Below are positions 6,472 to 13,057 of a stretch of 23,221 bases of DNA, one piece after another; position 1 is the first letter of the stretch, and each line of letters opens with the position of its first letter. The DNA is taken from contig JAZQTM010000083.1 of NCBI GenBank assembly GCA_045630765.1, positions 1 to 23,221 on the forward strand, written 5' to 3'. This DNA is from RGIG3009 sp045630765. Its GTDB lineage: Bacteria; Bacillota; Clostridia; Oscillospirales; Acutalibacteraceae. The position numbers and the translations under genes are program-made. The notes under the pieces are model-generated. The model was given only the letters and a program-made list of their open reading frames with translations, was not told the DNA's origin and ran no database searches.

Positions 6472-7178
6472 GTGCGATCTTTAAACGTGAATTTAAAACC
6501 TATTTCACCTCCCCGATCGGCTACGTCGTGCTTGCGATGCTATTTTGTCTAAGTGGCACATTTTTTTCCCAAAACACTTTAAAAGGATATTCTGCAGACT
6601 TATCTCCAGTGTTTGCCTCGTTAATGTCCTTGTCTGCCATGATCATATTGCCTATATTAACCATGCGCCTGATGAGTGATGATAAGCGTCAAAAGACGGA
6701 TCAAGCGTTACTCACCGCCCCCGTCAGCTTGACCGGCATCGTGCTTGGTAAATTCTTCGCCGCACTGTTACTGTTCGCCATCGGCATCGCCATTATGCTG
6801 GTGTTTGCCGTCATCATTGCCACGCAGGTGACGCCCGATTGGCTGGTGATTTTCGGCAACTTCTTCGGTCTTCTGTTGCTGGGAGCGATGATCATTGCTA
6901 TCGGTCTTCTGATCTCGTGCTTGACCGAAAGCCAGTTTGTTGCGGCGCTTGGCACCTTCCTAATTTCTTTTGCGTTATTAAGCATTGATGAAATTGGTTC
7001 TATGATCACAACAAACGAATGGATCGTCAACATCACAGGTTTCTTTTCCATCTATCAGCGATATATCCCCTTCACCAGTGGCTTGATGCAGTATGACGAT
7101 ATTATTTTCTTTGTCAGCATGACGGCACTGTTTTTGTTTATAACGGTTCGTGTACTCGACCGCAAACGTTGGAATTGA
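6468..7178 (+). CDS. ABC-2 type permease, GldF-like
   Basis: 236-residue integral membrane protein with about six transmembrane segments (for example IGYVVLAMLFCLSG, LMSLSAMIILPILTM, FFAALLLFAIGIAIMLVFAV, FFGLLLLGAMIIAIGLLI). The motif MRLMSDDKRQKTDQALLTAP in the cytoplasmic loop is characteristic of GldF/ABC-2 permeases (the 'R-x-x-G-T-x-E-L-L-L-T-A-P' region). The start overlaps the ATPase stop by 4 bases. It forms the membrane channel for the preceding ATPase. Two stretches (about 6541-6690 and 6961-7020) are visibly more AT-rich, with T/A-ending codons, than the rest of the gene. Confidence 0.93.
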   Translation: MSAIFKREFKTYFTSPIGYVVLAMLFCLSGTFFSQNTLKGYSADLSPVFASLMSLSAMIILPILTMRLMSDDKRQKTDQALLTAPVSLTGIVLGKFFAALLLFAIGIAIMLVFAVIIATQVTPDWLVIFGNFFGLLLLGAMIIAIGLLISCLTESQFVAALGTFLISFALLSIDEIGSMITTNEWIVNITGFFSIYQRYIPFTSGLMQYDDIIFFVSMTALFLFITVRVLDRKRWN

Positions 7179-7197
7179 TGAGAGGAGGCAACACGAT

Positions 7198-8757
7198 ATG
7201 AGCAACTTTGATGAGGTCAAAACAACTCCCGATGACTCGGAAATCCTCCCCGTGAATAAAAAGGACTCCCCGAAACGCCCCAAACTCAACTGGCGTTCCA
7301 ATCGCAAGCTGCGTCTGGGCGCCACCGCAACGGCGATCACCGTCGTGGTCGTGGCGGTGGTGGTGGTGATCAACGTCATTTGCGGTATTCTGGCAGACCG
7401 TTTTCCGTGGACGCTGGACCTGACCGCCGATCAGACCTATTCCTTGTCCGAGGAGAGTCGTTCCTTGGCAGAAACGGCACCAAGTAATATCAAAATCATC
7501 GTCTTATCAGGAGAAGAACTCTTTTCACAACCCAACACGGGGGTGGAAGAATATAACACTATTTTTCGTCAGTTTTATATGTTTACCGAAGAATATAAAA
7601 CGTTAAGCAACGGCAAGGTCTCCACCACCTACGTAGATCTTGAAAAGAATCCCACCCAGTCGGCGTCGTTCAAAGAAAAATACGATGCAACAAGTGACGA
7701 TATTTTGTTCTGCTGTGGCGAGCAATACCGCAAAATATCCCTCACCGATCTATTTACCGTGGACTATACCACCTACACCGTTACGTCCCTTGTTGAACAA
7801 AAGCTTGCTACGTGCATTAGTAGCATTACCGGTGGGAAAACAGTTACTATTACTTTTTTGACTGGTCACGGCGAAAATCAAAAATCTATTGCCGCTTTAA
7901 AACGTTTATACGAGTTAAACGGCTATTTTACCCAAACGCTCGATTTCACCACTGCCGGAACGATCAGTGACACCACCGGTGCAATCGCCATTGTGGGACC
8001 CACCGAGGATTACACGGTGGACGAGATCAAGCGCCTGCGCGAGTGGCTGGATAACGACGGGAAGCTCGGACGTAATCTGTTTGTCTTTGCAAACTATGCC
8101 GGCACCTGTCCCAATCTGTACGATTTCCTCTCGGTGGACTACGGCATCACCGTTACCTCAAACATCATCATGGAAACCGACGCCAATAATTATCCTGTGA
8201 ATTACTACGGTGGGTATTTTCCGCTAAGCACCATCCCCTCAACCGAGTTGACGGGCACAATTGCCGGAAAGAAAGTCCTTATGCCGTTCACCTTGCAACT
8301 TCTCACATCTAAAAGTGATGACGACAAAGAACTGCTTACCAACCACACTCTCATTTCTTTTCCTGAAAGCAGTCGGTTAAAACCATTAGCTTCGACACAA
8401 ACCTCTGATCCGATTGATGCTGACACCTACCCCATCATCGGTATGGCGTACGCCCACGACTATAACGTGGTCAACAATGAAAGCGTACAAAACTATATCG
8501 TCGTCAGTGGCAGTTATGAGTTCGCTGATTACACAACCGACGAAACATACGAAAATGGGGAAATGGCACTTGAACCTTTGCGAACGATATGCGGTTTAGG
8601 CAATCCCGTTTCTATTTTAGGAAAAGATCTTTCTTTAAAAACTATATCTTTCTCTACTTTAACAGCCACCATATTAGATCGCTCGTTCACAATCGTTATT
8701 CCGCTGGTGTTAATCGTTATTTGCTTGGTCGTCTTCTTTAAGAGGAGGCACTTATGA
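7198..8757 (+). CDS. GldG-like ABC transporter auxiliary protein
   Basis: 519 residues. A polar cytoplasmic N-terminus of about 40 residues precedes a transmembrane helix (about 41-64), a large extracytoplasmic domain, and a C-terminal transmembrane helix (IVIPLVLIVICLVVFF) ending in a basic tail. The DLTADQTYSLSEESRSL stretch and the ITFLTGHGENQ stretch are typical of the GldG/ABC_transp_aux family. ATG 7198 has GAGGAGG at 7182-7188; an earlier in-frame ATG at 7150 lies inside the permease gene and lacks a site. It partners with the GldF-type permease. Codon use alternates between GC-rich and AT-rich patches along this gene. Confidence 0.9.
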   Translation: MSNFDEVKTTPDDSEILPVNKKDSPKRPKLNWRSNRKLRLGATATAITVVVVAVVVVINVICGILADRFPWTLDLTADQTYSLSEESRSLAETAPSNIKIIVLSGEELFSQPNTGVEEYNTIFRQFYMFTEEYKTLSNGKVSTTYVDLEKNPTQSASFKEKYDATSDDILFCCGEQYRKISLTDLFTVDYTTYTVTSLVEQKLATCISSITGGKTVTITFLTGHGENQKSIAALKRLYELNGYFTQTLDFTTAGTISDTTGAIAIVGPTEDYTVDEIKRLREWLDNDGKLGRNLFVFANYAGTCPNLYDFLSVDYGITVTSNIIMETDANNYPVNYYGGYFPLSTIPSTELTGTIAGKKVLMPFTLQLLTSKSDDDKELLTNHTLISFPESSRLKPLASTQTSDPIDADTYPIIGMAYAHDYNVVNNESVQNYIVVSGSYEFADYTTDETYENGEMALEPLRTICGLGNPVSILGKDLSLKTISFSTLTATILDRSFTIVIPLVLIVICLVVFFKRRHL

Positions 8758-10298
8758 GTAAGCGCATGACAAAACGCACCCGTTCGCTTTTATACGCCGT
8801 TATCGCTCTCGCGGTGGTCGGCGGACTGCTGGCGGGGCTGCTGTTGTTGCTTCCCAAGGAAAACGATAACGCAAACGACGATCCCGTTGCGGATGAATCC
8901 GTCGTGTTGTTTGATAAAAGCGACAAGAAAACGGTCACGCTGACCTCTGCCGTGATCGCCTTTGCCGACGTCTCGTATACCATTGAAGCAACTGACAACG
9001 ACTTGTATGTCGTAAAAGGATACGAGGATCTGCCGTTGGATCACTCCCTGCTTTCGTATACCGCCGAATCGTTGTTGACGGTCACCGCTTCCCGTTTGGT
9101 AATAGAAGCGCCCGAAAAACCTGCCGACTTTGGATTCCGCACGACAGGAAACGGGATCACCGTATCCGCCACGTATTCCGACGATTCGTCGTTTGCGTTT
9201 GAGGTCGGAGATCTTTCCCCTTCCGGTGAAAGCTATTACGTGCGCGAAGTCGGTAAAAATGCCGTCTATTTGGTAGAACAAGCTTTCTGTGAAACCATCG
9301 TCTGCGAACCTACGCGGTATATCGATATGATGCCTGTCACCGCTCCTACGGCGGAGGGAAGCACCGATACGGTCGTTGTACGCGACGTAACACTGACCGG
9401 AACCGTGCGACCGCAGACCGTCTATTTCCAGATCTCCGAGATACCGGAAAACGCGGAAGAAAATCTGGTGATTTCGGGCTATGCCATTCAAAAGCCGTAT
9501 TTCCACGCGGTAGATCCCAACAGCCCGCTTATCACGTACAGCACCTTCTCTGCGTTAACAGCGTCTGACGTTGCCGTCCTGCGCCCCACCGCGGCGAACT
9601 TGGCGACGTACGGTTTGTCTAATCCGTATTCGGTATGTACCGTCAATCTCTCGCTGAAACGCACTACCGAAACAAAAGGCGAGAACGGCGAAACAAACAG
9701 TAAAACCTCGTATCACAGTACCTTTAAGCACACGATCAAGCTGGGCAAAACCGATGAAGACGGCAATTATTACGGCGTGGTATATGCCGAGGATACACTG
9801 ATCCCTGTGATCTATCTGTTTGATCCGAGCGCCGTTTCCTCTTGGGTAGACGCCCGGTACGAAGACGTGGCGGATGATATGCTGTATTTCCAACATATCA
9901 CAAATCTCGACTCGGTTTCGATTACTGACAAAGGCGATGCCAAGACGTTTTCTCTGAAGCATATTGCGGATGAGGAAGATACGGATAAAAACCTGACCGT
10001 CACGGCAGGCAGCAAGACGTACAGCACACCCGATTTCCGCACCTTGTACTCCTCGCTGCTCAGCCTGTACCGCACGGGTGCCACTAACGAAACACCCACC
10101 GGCACACCGTTATTAACGATACAGTTTACGCCGATGAAACAACACGGCTCGGCAACGACCGTACGTATTTACGAACACACCGCCGGCACTTGTATTGCCG
10201 TGCACAATTCCGGTGAAAAGCATTTGCTCAACGCCAAGGACGTGCAAAACTTGCAAGCCAAGTATCAAAAGTTTTTAGCCGGTGAGACCATTTCCTGA
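8754..10298 (+). CDS. DUF4340 extracytoplasmic protein of the Gld-type transporter
   Basis: 514 residues with a basic N-terminus and one transmembrane anchor (about residues 12-34, LLYAVIALAVVGGLLAGLLL), followed by a long extracytoplasmic beta-rich region. The DUF4340 pattern is visible in DLPLDHSLLSYTAESLLTVT, then ADFGF, later LATYGLSNP and in VYLVEQAFCETIV. The ATG overlaps the GldG-like stop by 4 bases and follows AAGAGGAGG. DUF4340 proteins are known to accompany GldG-like proteins in such operons. The function is unknown; it may bind the substrate or surface ligand. Last gene of the operon, followed by a probable terminator. Confidence 0.9.
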   Translation: MSKRMTKRTRSLLYAVIALAVVGGLLAGLLLLLPKENDNANDDPVADESVVLFDKSDKKTVTLTSAVIAFADVSYTIEATDNDLYVVKGYEDLPLDHSLLSYTAESLLTVTASRLVIEAPEKPADFGFRTTGNGITVSATYSDDSSFAFEVGDLSPSGESYYVREVGKNAVYLVEQAFCETIVCEPTRYIDMMPVTAPTAEGSTDTVVVRDVTLTGTVRPQTVYFQISEIPENAEENLVISGYAIQKPYFHAVDPNSPLITYSTFSALTASDVAVLRPTAANLATYGLSNPYSVCTVNLSLKRTTETKGENGETNSKTSYHSTFKHTIKLGKTDEDGNYYGVVYAEDTLIPVIYLFDPSAVSSWVDARYEDVADDMLYFQHITNLDSVSITDKGDAKTFSLKHIADEEDTDKNLTVTAGSKTYSTPDFRTLYSSLLSLYRTGATNETPTGTPLLTIQFTPMKQHGSATTVRIYEHTAGTCIAVHNSGEKHLLNAKDVQNLQAKYQKFLAGETIS

Positions 10299-10307
10299 CC
10301 ACACCGC

Positions 10308-10342
10308 AAAGCCGCCCGAAGAAATTTCCGGGGGCGCTTTTT
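10308..10342 (+). terminator. Probable terminator of the Gld-type ABC operon
   Basis: AAAGC[C]GCCC (10308-10317) pairs with GGGCGCTTT (10332-10340) through nine base pairs with one bulged C, and a T run ends at 10342. It begins 10 bases after the DUF4340 stop and abuts the stop codon of the convergent PH-domain gene. Confidence 0.65.
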
Positions 10343-11705
10343 ATATACCGATCTCATGGAGTACCGATTCATACGGCAACCCCCATACCCGATGCTGCCG
10401 TTTTTTATCGCCAAAGCTGTGTACCGTCACGGTGCAAATACCGCGTCGGCGCTGCCACACGCTTTGCGTTACGACAATCTGATCCACCGTTTCCCGCGGC
10501 AAATACACCCGATAAAATGCAAACCCACGAGGATACCAAACCGTCACGGCGTGTTCATCCGCGCCAAAGCCGGCACTGCGAAACCCCAAAAAACGCACGG
10601 CAAACCACCAAACACCGAGCACCGTACAAACAAATGCGGGTATCTGCCAAAAACCGCCCGCCACCCAAGGAAACGCGTTTGCTGCCATAAGCGCAAGCGG
10701 CAACGCCACGTAGCGAAATCCGGCACGGCGCGACGTCTTGATCCGCTCTTTTTTTAAGGGGTACCCCGGCAGTAAACGCTCCAGCCCTTCGCATAAAACT
10801 TTCGGATCGGCCGCGGGAATAAGCACAGGGCGCGCCCCTAAATCTCTGCCGTACCCCGCCGCAGTAATGACTGCCGTATATAACCCTTGTAATCGCATCA
10901 ATAACGTTTGTCGCAATTCCAACGCCGTAATCTTGTCGCGATCAATTAGTACATCACGCCGCGTGAACAATCCCGACACAAGATGCAGTCGGTTGCCTTG
11001 TACCGTCGCATAAAAACCAACGTACCGCAAAAACGTGTTCAGCGCCGCCACACCCCAGCCGATCAACAACAAATTGGCAACAAGGCGCAGTGCCGACGGA
11101 ATTTGTGCGATCGGGAATTGTTGCAAAAGACCGACCGCATCAACGGCAAACCATTCGCTCAGCAACGTGCTCAACTGTCGTAATGCGGGAGCGGCTGTCA
11201 GCAATCCCACCGCGGCATTGGAACCGCTGATCGCGGTCACGATCACGGGCCATAACCTTGCCCGAAACCGCTCGGTCGATCGCTCTTTTAACGAAAACAA
11301 GTGCTGCACTTGCTTGGCGGACAAATACAGTACGGCATCCGATCGCCGCCGTAGACCGGCAGTGTTGACGCGTACGCGCCGCCCCCGGCACAACGCAAGA
11401 AGCACCGTACGTTCGATTTCCACCGATGCCGCATCTTCTGCGTGGATATGCAACGATCGGCGCATAATAATCCCCTGTCGCGTACCGATACTGTAAAACC
11501 CGTTTGTCGTACGCCCCACCCGATACCGACTGCTGTTCCATTTCGCCACCGAATACCCCAGCGGTATCGCACACAACAAGGCAACCCCGACTGCGGTTTG
11601 CCAAGCAGTGAGCGGCATCACTACGTACAAAAACAGCCATAGTATAAGCGGCCACCATCGTCGTATATCGTACAGAATATACGTCCCGTGCGGGCGTTGT
11701 TCCAT
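10341..11705 (-). CDS. ydbT: YdbT-like membrane protein with bacterial PH domains
   Basis: 454 residues with hydrophobic pairs near 20-55, 150-225 and 330-370, separating soluble bPH2-type domains. The PH-like pattern is seen around YRVGRTTNGFYSIGTRQGII, then VQGNRLHLVSGLFTRRDVLI with DRDKITALELRQTLLMRLQG, and in HAVTVWYPRGFAFYRVYLP. B. subtilis YdbT has this three-copy architecture and sits in a ydbS-ydbT operon. Start choice: GGAGGA lies directly against the ATG at 11711, but 6 bases before the ATG at 11705, which also forms a TGATG overlap with the ydbS stop. I therefore use 11705. Role unknown; B. subtilis YdbS/YdbT are linked to envelope and bacteriocin resistance. Confidence 0.85.
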   Translation of the reverse strand: MEQRPHGTYILYDIRRWWPLILWLFLYVVMPLTAWQTAVGVALLCAIPLGYSVAKWNSSRYRVGRTTNGFYSIGTRQGIIMRRSLHIHAEDAASVEIERTVLLALCRGRRVRVNTAGLRRRSDAVLYLSAKQVQHLFSLKERSTERFRARLWPVIVTAISGSNAAVGLLTAAPALRQLSTLLSEWFAVDAVGLLQQFPIAQIPSALRLVANLLLIGWGVAALNTFLRYVGFYATVQGNRLHLVSGLFTRRDVLIDRDKITALELRQTLLMRLQGLYTAVITAAGYGRDLGARPVLIPAADPKVLCEGLERLLPGYPLKKERIKTSRRAGFRYVALPLALMAANAFPWVAGGFWQIPAFVCTVLGVWWFAVRFLGFRSAGFGADEHAVTVWYPRGFAFYRVYLPRETVDQIVVTQSVWQRRRGICTVTVHSFGDKKRQHRVWGLPYESVLHEIGI

Positions 11706-12112
11706 CAACATTCCTCCAGTTTCGCCGTCAAGCGGTCAGCGGTATCCGCATCTAAAAGCGGGAGCAAAGTGCATCCGCCCGCAAACCGCAATACCACCGT
11801 GCGGCAATGACACAAGCGCTGTAAAGGCGACGACCACGTTTCAAAGGTGCGCAGGGCGCTGATGGATACGACGGTTTCCCATTGCCACAGCACACCGTAC
11901 CGCACGTAAATGCGGGTATCGTCCATTTCGCCGTAAAGGGATCGTGTCAACTTCGGCAAGTACCAAACAAGCAAAAAAACGGCAACGACTATCGGTGCCA
12001 AACACCAAAGCGGACCTATTAACCATCGCAAAAAGACAACGGCGGCAGCCGTCACGGCGATTACCGCCGTACGCAGTACCGCTTGTGCGCCCGCACCGGC
12101 ACCAAAGGTCAT
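11705..12112 (-). CDS. ydbS: YdbS-like small membrane PH-domain protein
   Basis: 135 residues with two transmembrane helices (about 10-30 and 33-52, the second APIVVAVFLLVWYLP) followed by one bPH2 domain (RIYVRYGVLWQWETVVSISA, later RTFETWSSPLQR, and a cysteine/arginine-rich CHCRTVVLRFAGG). ATG 12112 is preceded by GGAAGGAG on the minus strand. It is coupled to the ydbT-like gene by a one-base stop/start overlap (TGATG), as in B. subtilis ydbST. Upstream, at 12113-12222, an AT-rich GTATAAATATAC block (minus strand) could hold the -10, but I see no clear -35. Confidence 0.85.
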   Translation of the reverse strand: MTFGAGAGAQAVLRTAVIAVTAAAVVFLRWLIGPLWCLAPIVVAVFLLVWYLPKLTRSLYGEMDDTRIYVRYGVLWQWETVVSISALRTFETWSSPLQRLCHCRTVVLRFAGGCTLLPLLDADTADRLTAKLEEC

Positions 12113-12222
12113 CGCGTTTCTCCTTCCAAATTGTGTTTTTAAGTATATTTATACCCAAACATAAGGAAACTATGTTGCAAGACTCGCTTTAAAGTGTAGC
12201 TTTTGGGAAAGGAATCCACCTT

Positions 12223-12447
12223 ATGAAACCGCTTGACGAAAATATGCTGTCATTGCTCGTTGCCGTTATGGTCGTCGTGCCTTTACTGTGGGGCAGCGAC
12301 GTACTGACACAGCGGTTGATGCACCGATCATCCACTATCGACACTGCCATCATCACACAACTGTTACCAATCAACGCGGCACAGGTGCTTATTCTTATCG
12401 CACTGACGCTGATCGTTGTTGTTTTTTGCGCCGTTTCATCTTTTTGA
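12223..12447 (+). CDS. Small two-helix membrane protein of unknown function
   Basis: 74 residues with two hydrophobic segments: LSLLVAVMVVVPLLWG (about 10-25) and a C-terminal VLILIALTLIVVVFCAVSSF (about 55-74). The loop between them is polar. ATG 12223 follows GGGAAAGGAATCCACC, a fair ribosome binding site. It diverges from the ydbS-ydbT pair and ends just before the rpsO promoter. No homologue is recognisable. No terminator is visible, so it could read through into rpsO, although rpsO has its own strong promoter. Real by its codon use and site, but short. Confidence 0.6.
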   Translation: MKPLDENMLSLLVAVMVVVPLLWGSDVLTQRLMHRSSTIDTAIITQLLPINAAQVLILIALTLIVVVFCAVSSF

Positions 12448-12456
12448 AAATTTCTC

Positions 12457-12485
12457 TTTACAAGTGGAACATTGTGTGTTATACT
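12457..12485 (+). promoter_or_regulatory. Strong sigmaA promoter of rpsO
   Basis: TTTACA (12457-12462), a 17-base spacer and TATACT (12480-12485): five of six matches at -35 and -10. Transcription should start near 12492, giving a leader of about 100 bases before the rpsO start. Confidence 0.85.
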
Positions 12486-12491
12486 ACCCTA

Positions 12492-12580
12492 GCACGCGAA
12501 TGTGCACATCCCTGATCCGGTCTGCGGAGTATGCCCGTTGGGACGCACCGTTTCCCTTTCTGGATCTGCGGAAATATTAA
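12492..12580 (+). promoter_or_regulatory. Candidate S15 autoregulatory leader of rpsO
   Basis: The roughly 100-base leader folds. A small hairpin GCAC/GTGC (12492-12495 with 12502-12505) is followed by a long-range stem GATCCGG/CTGGATC (12514-12520 with 12560-12566, one G-U pair). This encloses TGCG/CGCA (12523-12526, 12544-12547) and CCC/GGG (12534-12536, 12540-12542). A multi-helix leader binding S15 is known in several bacteria, including Geobacillus, but the structures differ between lineages. Autoregulation here is inference from position and folding. Confidence 0.5.
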
Positions 12581-12595
12581 AAGAGGTGTAAACAC

Positions 12596-12859
12596 ATGTT
12601 AGCAAACGAAAAAACCGAAATCATGCAGCAGTATGCCACCCACGAGGGTGACACGGGTTCTCCCGAAGTCCAGATCGCGGTACTGACCCGCCGCATCAAT
12701 GATCTGACCGAGCACTTGAAAGAGCATCAGAAAGATCATCACTCTCGCCGTGGTCTTCTCAAAATGGTCGGTCGCCGCCGTGGCCTTCTCAACTACTTGA
12801 TGAAGAAGGACATCATGCGTTATCGCGCGATCGTCGAGAAATTGGGTCTGCGTAAATAA
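12596..12859 (+). CDS. rpsO: Ribosomal protein S15
   Basis: 87-residue S15 that binds 16S rRNA at the three-way junction of helices 20-22 in the 30S subunit platform. The family core is complete: THEGDTGSPEVQIAVLTRRI near residue 15, then LTEHLKEHQKDHHSRRGLL, then MVGRRRGLLNYL and an end in VEKLGLRK. ATG 12596 follows AAGAGGTG. It is followed by pnp in the conserved rpsO-pnp arrangement, with 198 bases between them that contain two structured elements. Confidence 0.98.
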   Translation: MLANEKTEIMQQYATHEGDTGSPEVQIAVLTRRINDLTEHLKEHQKDHHSRRGLLKMVGRRRGLLNYLMKKDIMRYRAIVEKLGLRK

Positions 12860-12868
12860 GGCTTCTAT

Positions 12869-12899
12869 GAGGCAGGCGAGCAGCACGCTCTCCTGCCTC
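12869..12899 (+). other. Hairpin after rpsO without a T tract
   Basis: A 13-bp stem with one mismatch (12869-12881 with 12887-12899, outer half GAGGCAGG/CCTGCCTC) sits 10 bases after the rpsO stop. The following bases are AACCTGC, so it is not a classical intrinsic terminator. It may protect the rpsO 3' end, attenuate read-through to pnp, or be a ribonuclease site. Confidence 0.6.
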
Positions 12900-12923
12900 A
12901 ACCTGCTTTATTATCCCTTGTTT

Positions 12924-13021
12924 TAAGCGGTATGCGGGGCTGTGATTTTTTAGCAGTGAAACGGGTGCTTTCGCGAAAAGCATCGGTCTTATTGCTAAAG
13001 ATCTCATCCGCATACCGTTTA
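12924..13021 (+). promoter_or_regulatory. Large nested stem in the pnp leader
   Basis: Three coaxial inverted repeats enclose each other. P1 is 12924-12937 with 13008-13021, 14 bp with one G-U pair (core CGGTATGCGG). P2 is 12947-12955 with 12993-13001, including one wobble. P3 is 12964-12971 with 12977-12984, closing a CGCGA loop. The structure ends 37 bases before the pnp ATG, leaving the AACGGAGGAA site free. E. coli pnp is autoregulated through a leader stem cut by RNase III; a similar role here is inference. Confidence 0.6.
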
Positions 13022-13057
13022 GGAAATATAAAATTTTTCAAACGGAGGAATTGTATT

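Noticed and set aside
7150..7197. Earlier start for the GldG-like gene inside the permease gene.
   Set aside because: No ribosome binding site and an overlap with the permease coding sequence; ATG 7198 is preceded by GAGGAGG.
12918..12946. Separate promoter for pnp (TTGTTT, 17-base spacer, TGTGAT).
   Set aside because: The -10 is poor and the elements overlap the left arm of the leader stem, so base pairing explains the sequence better.
12932..13057. In-frame extension of pnp to an upstream ATG at 12932.
   Set aside because: PNPases begin near MFENF, the ATG at 13058 has a strong site, and the extension would translate the leader stem.
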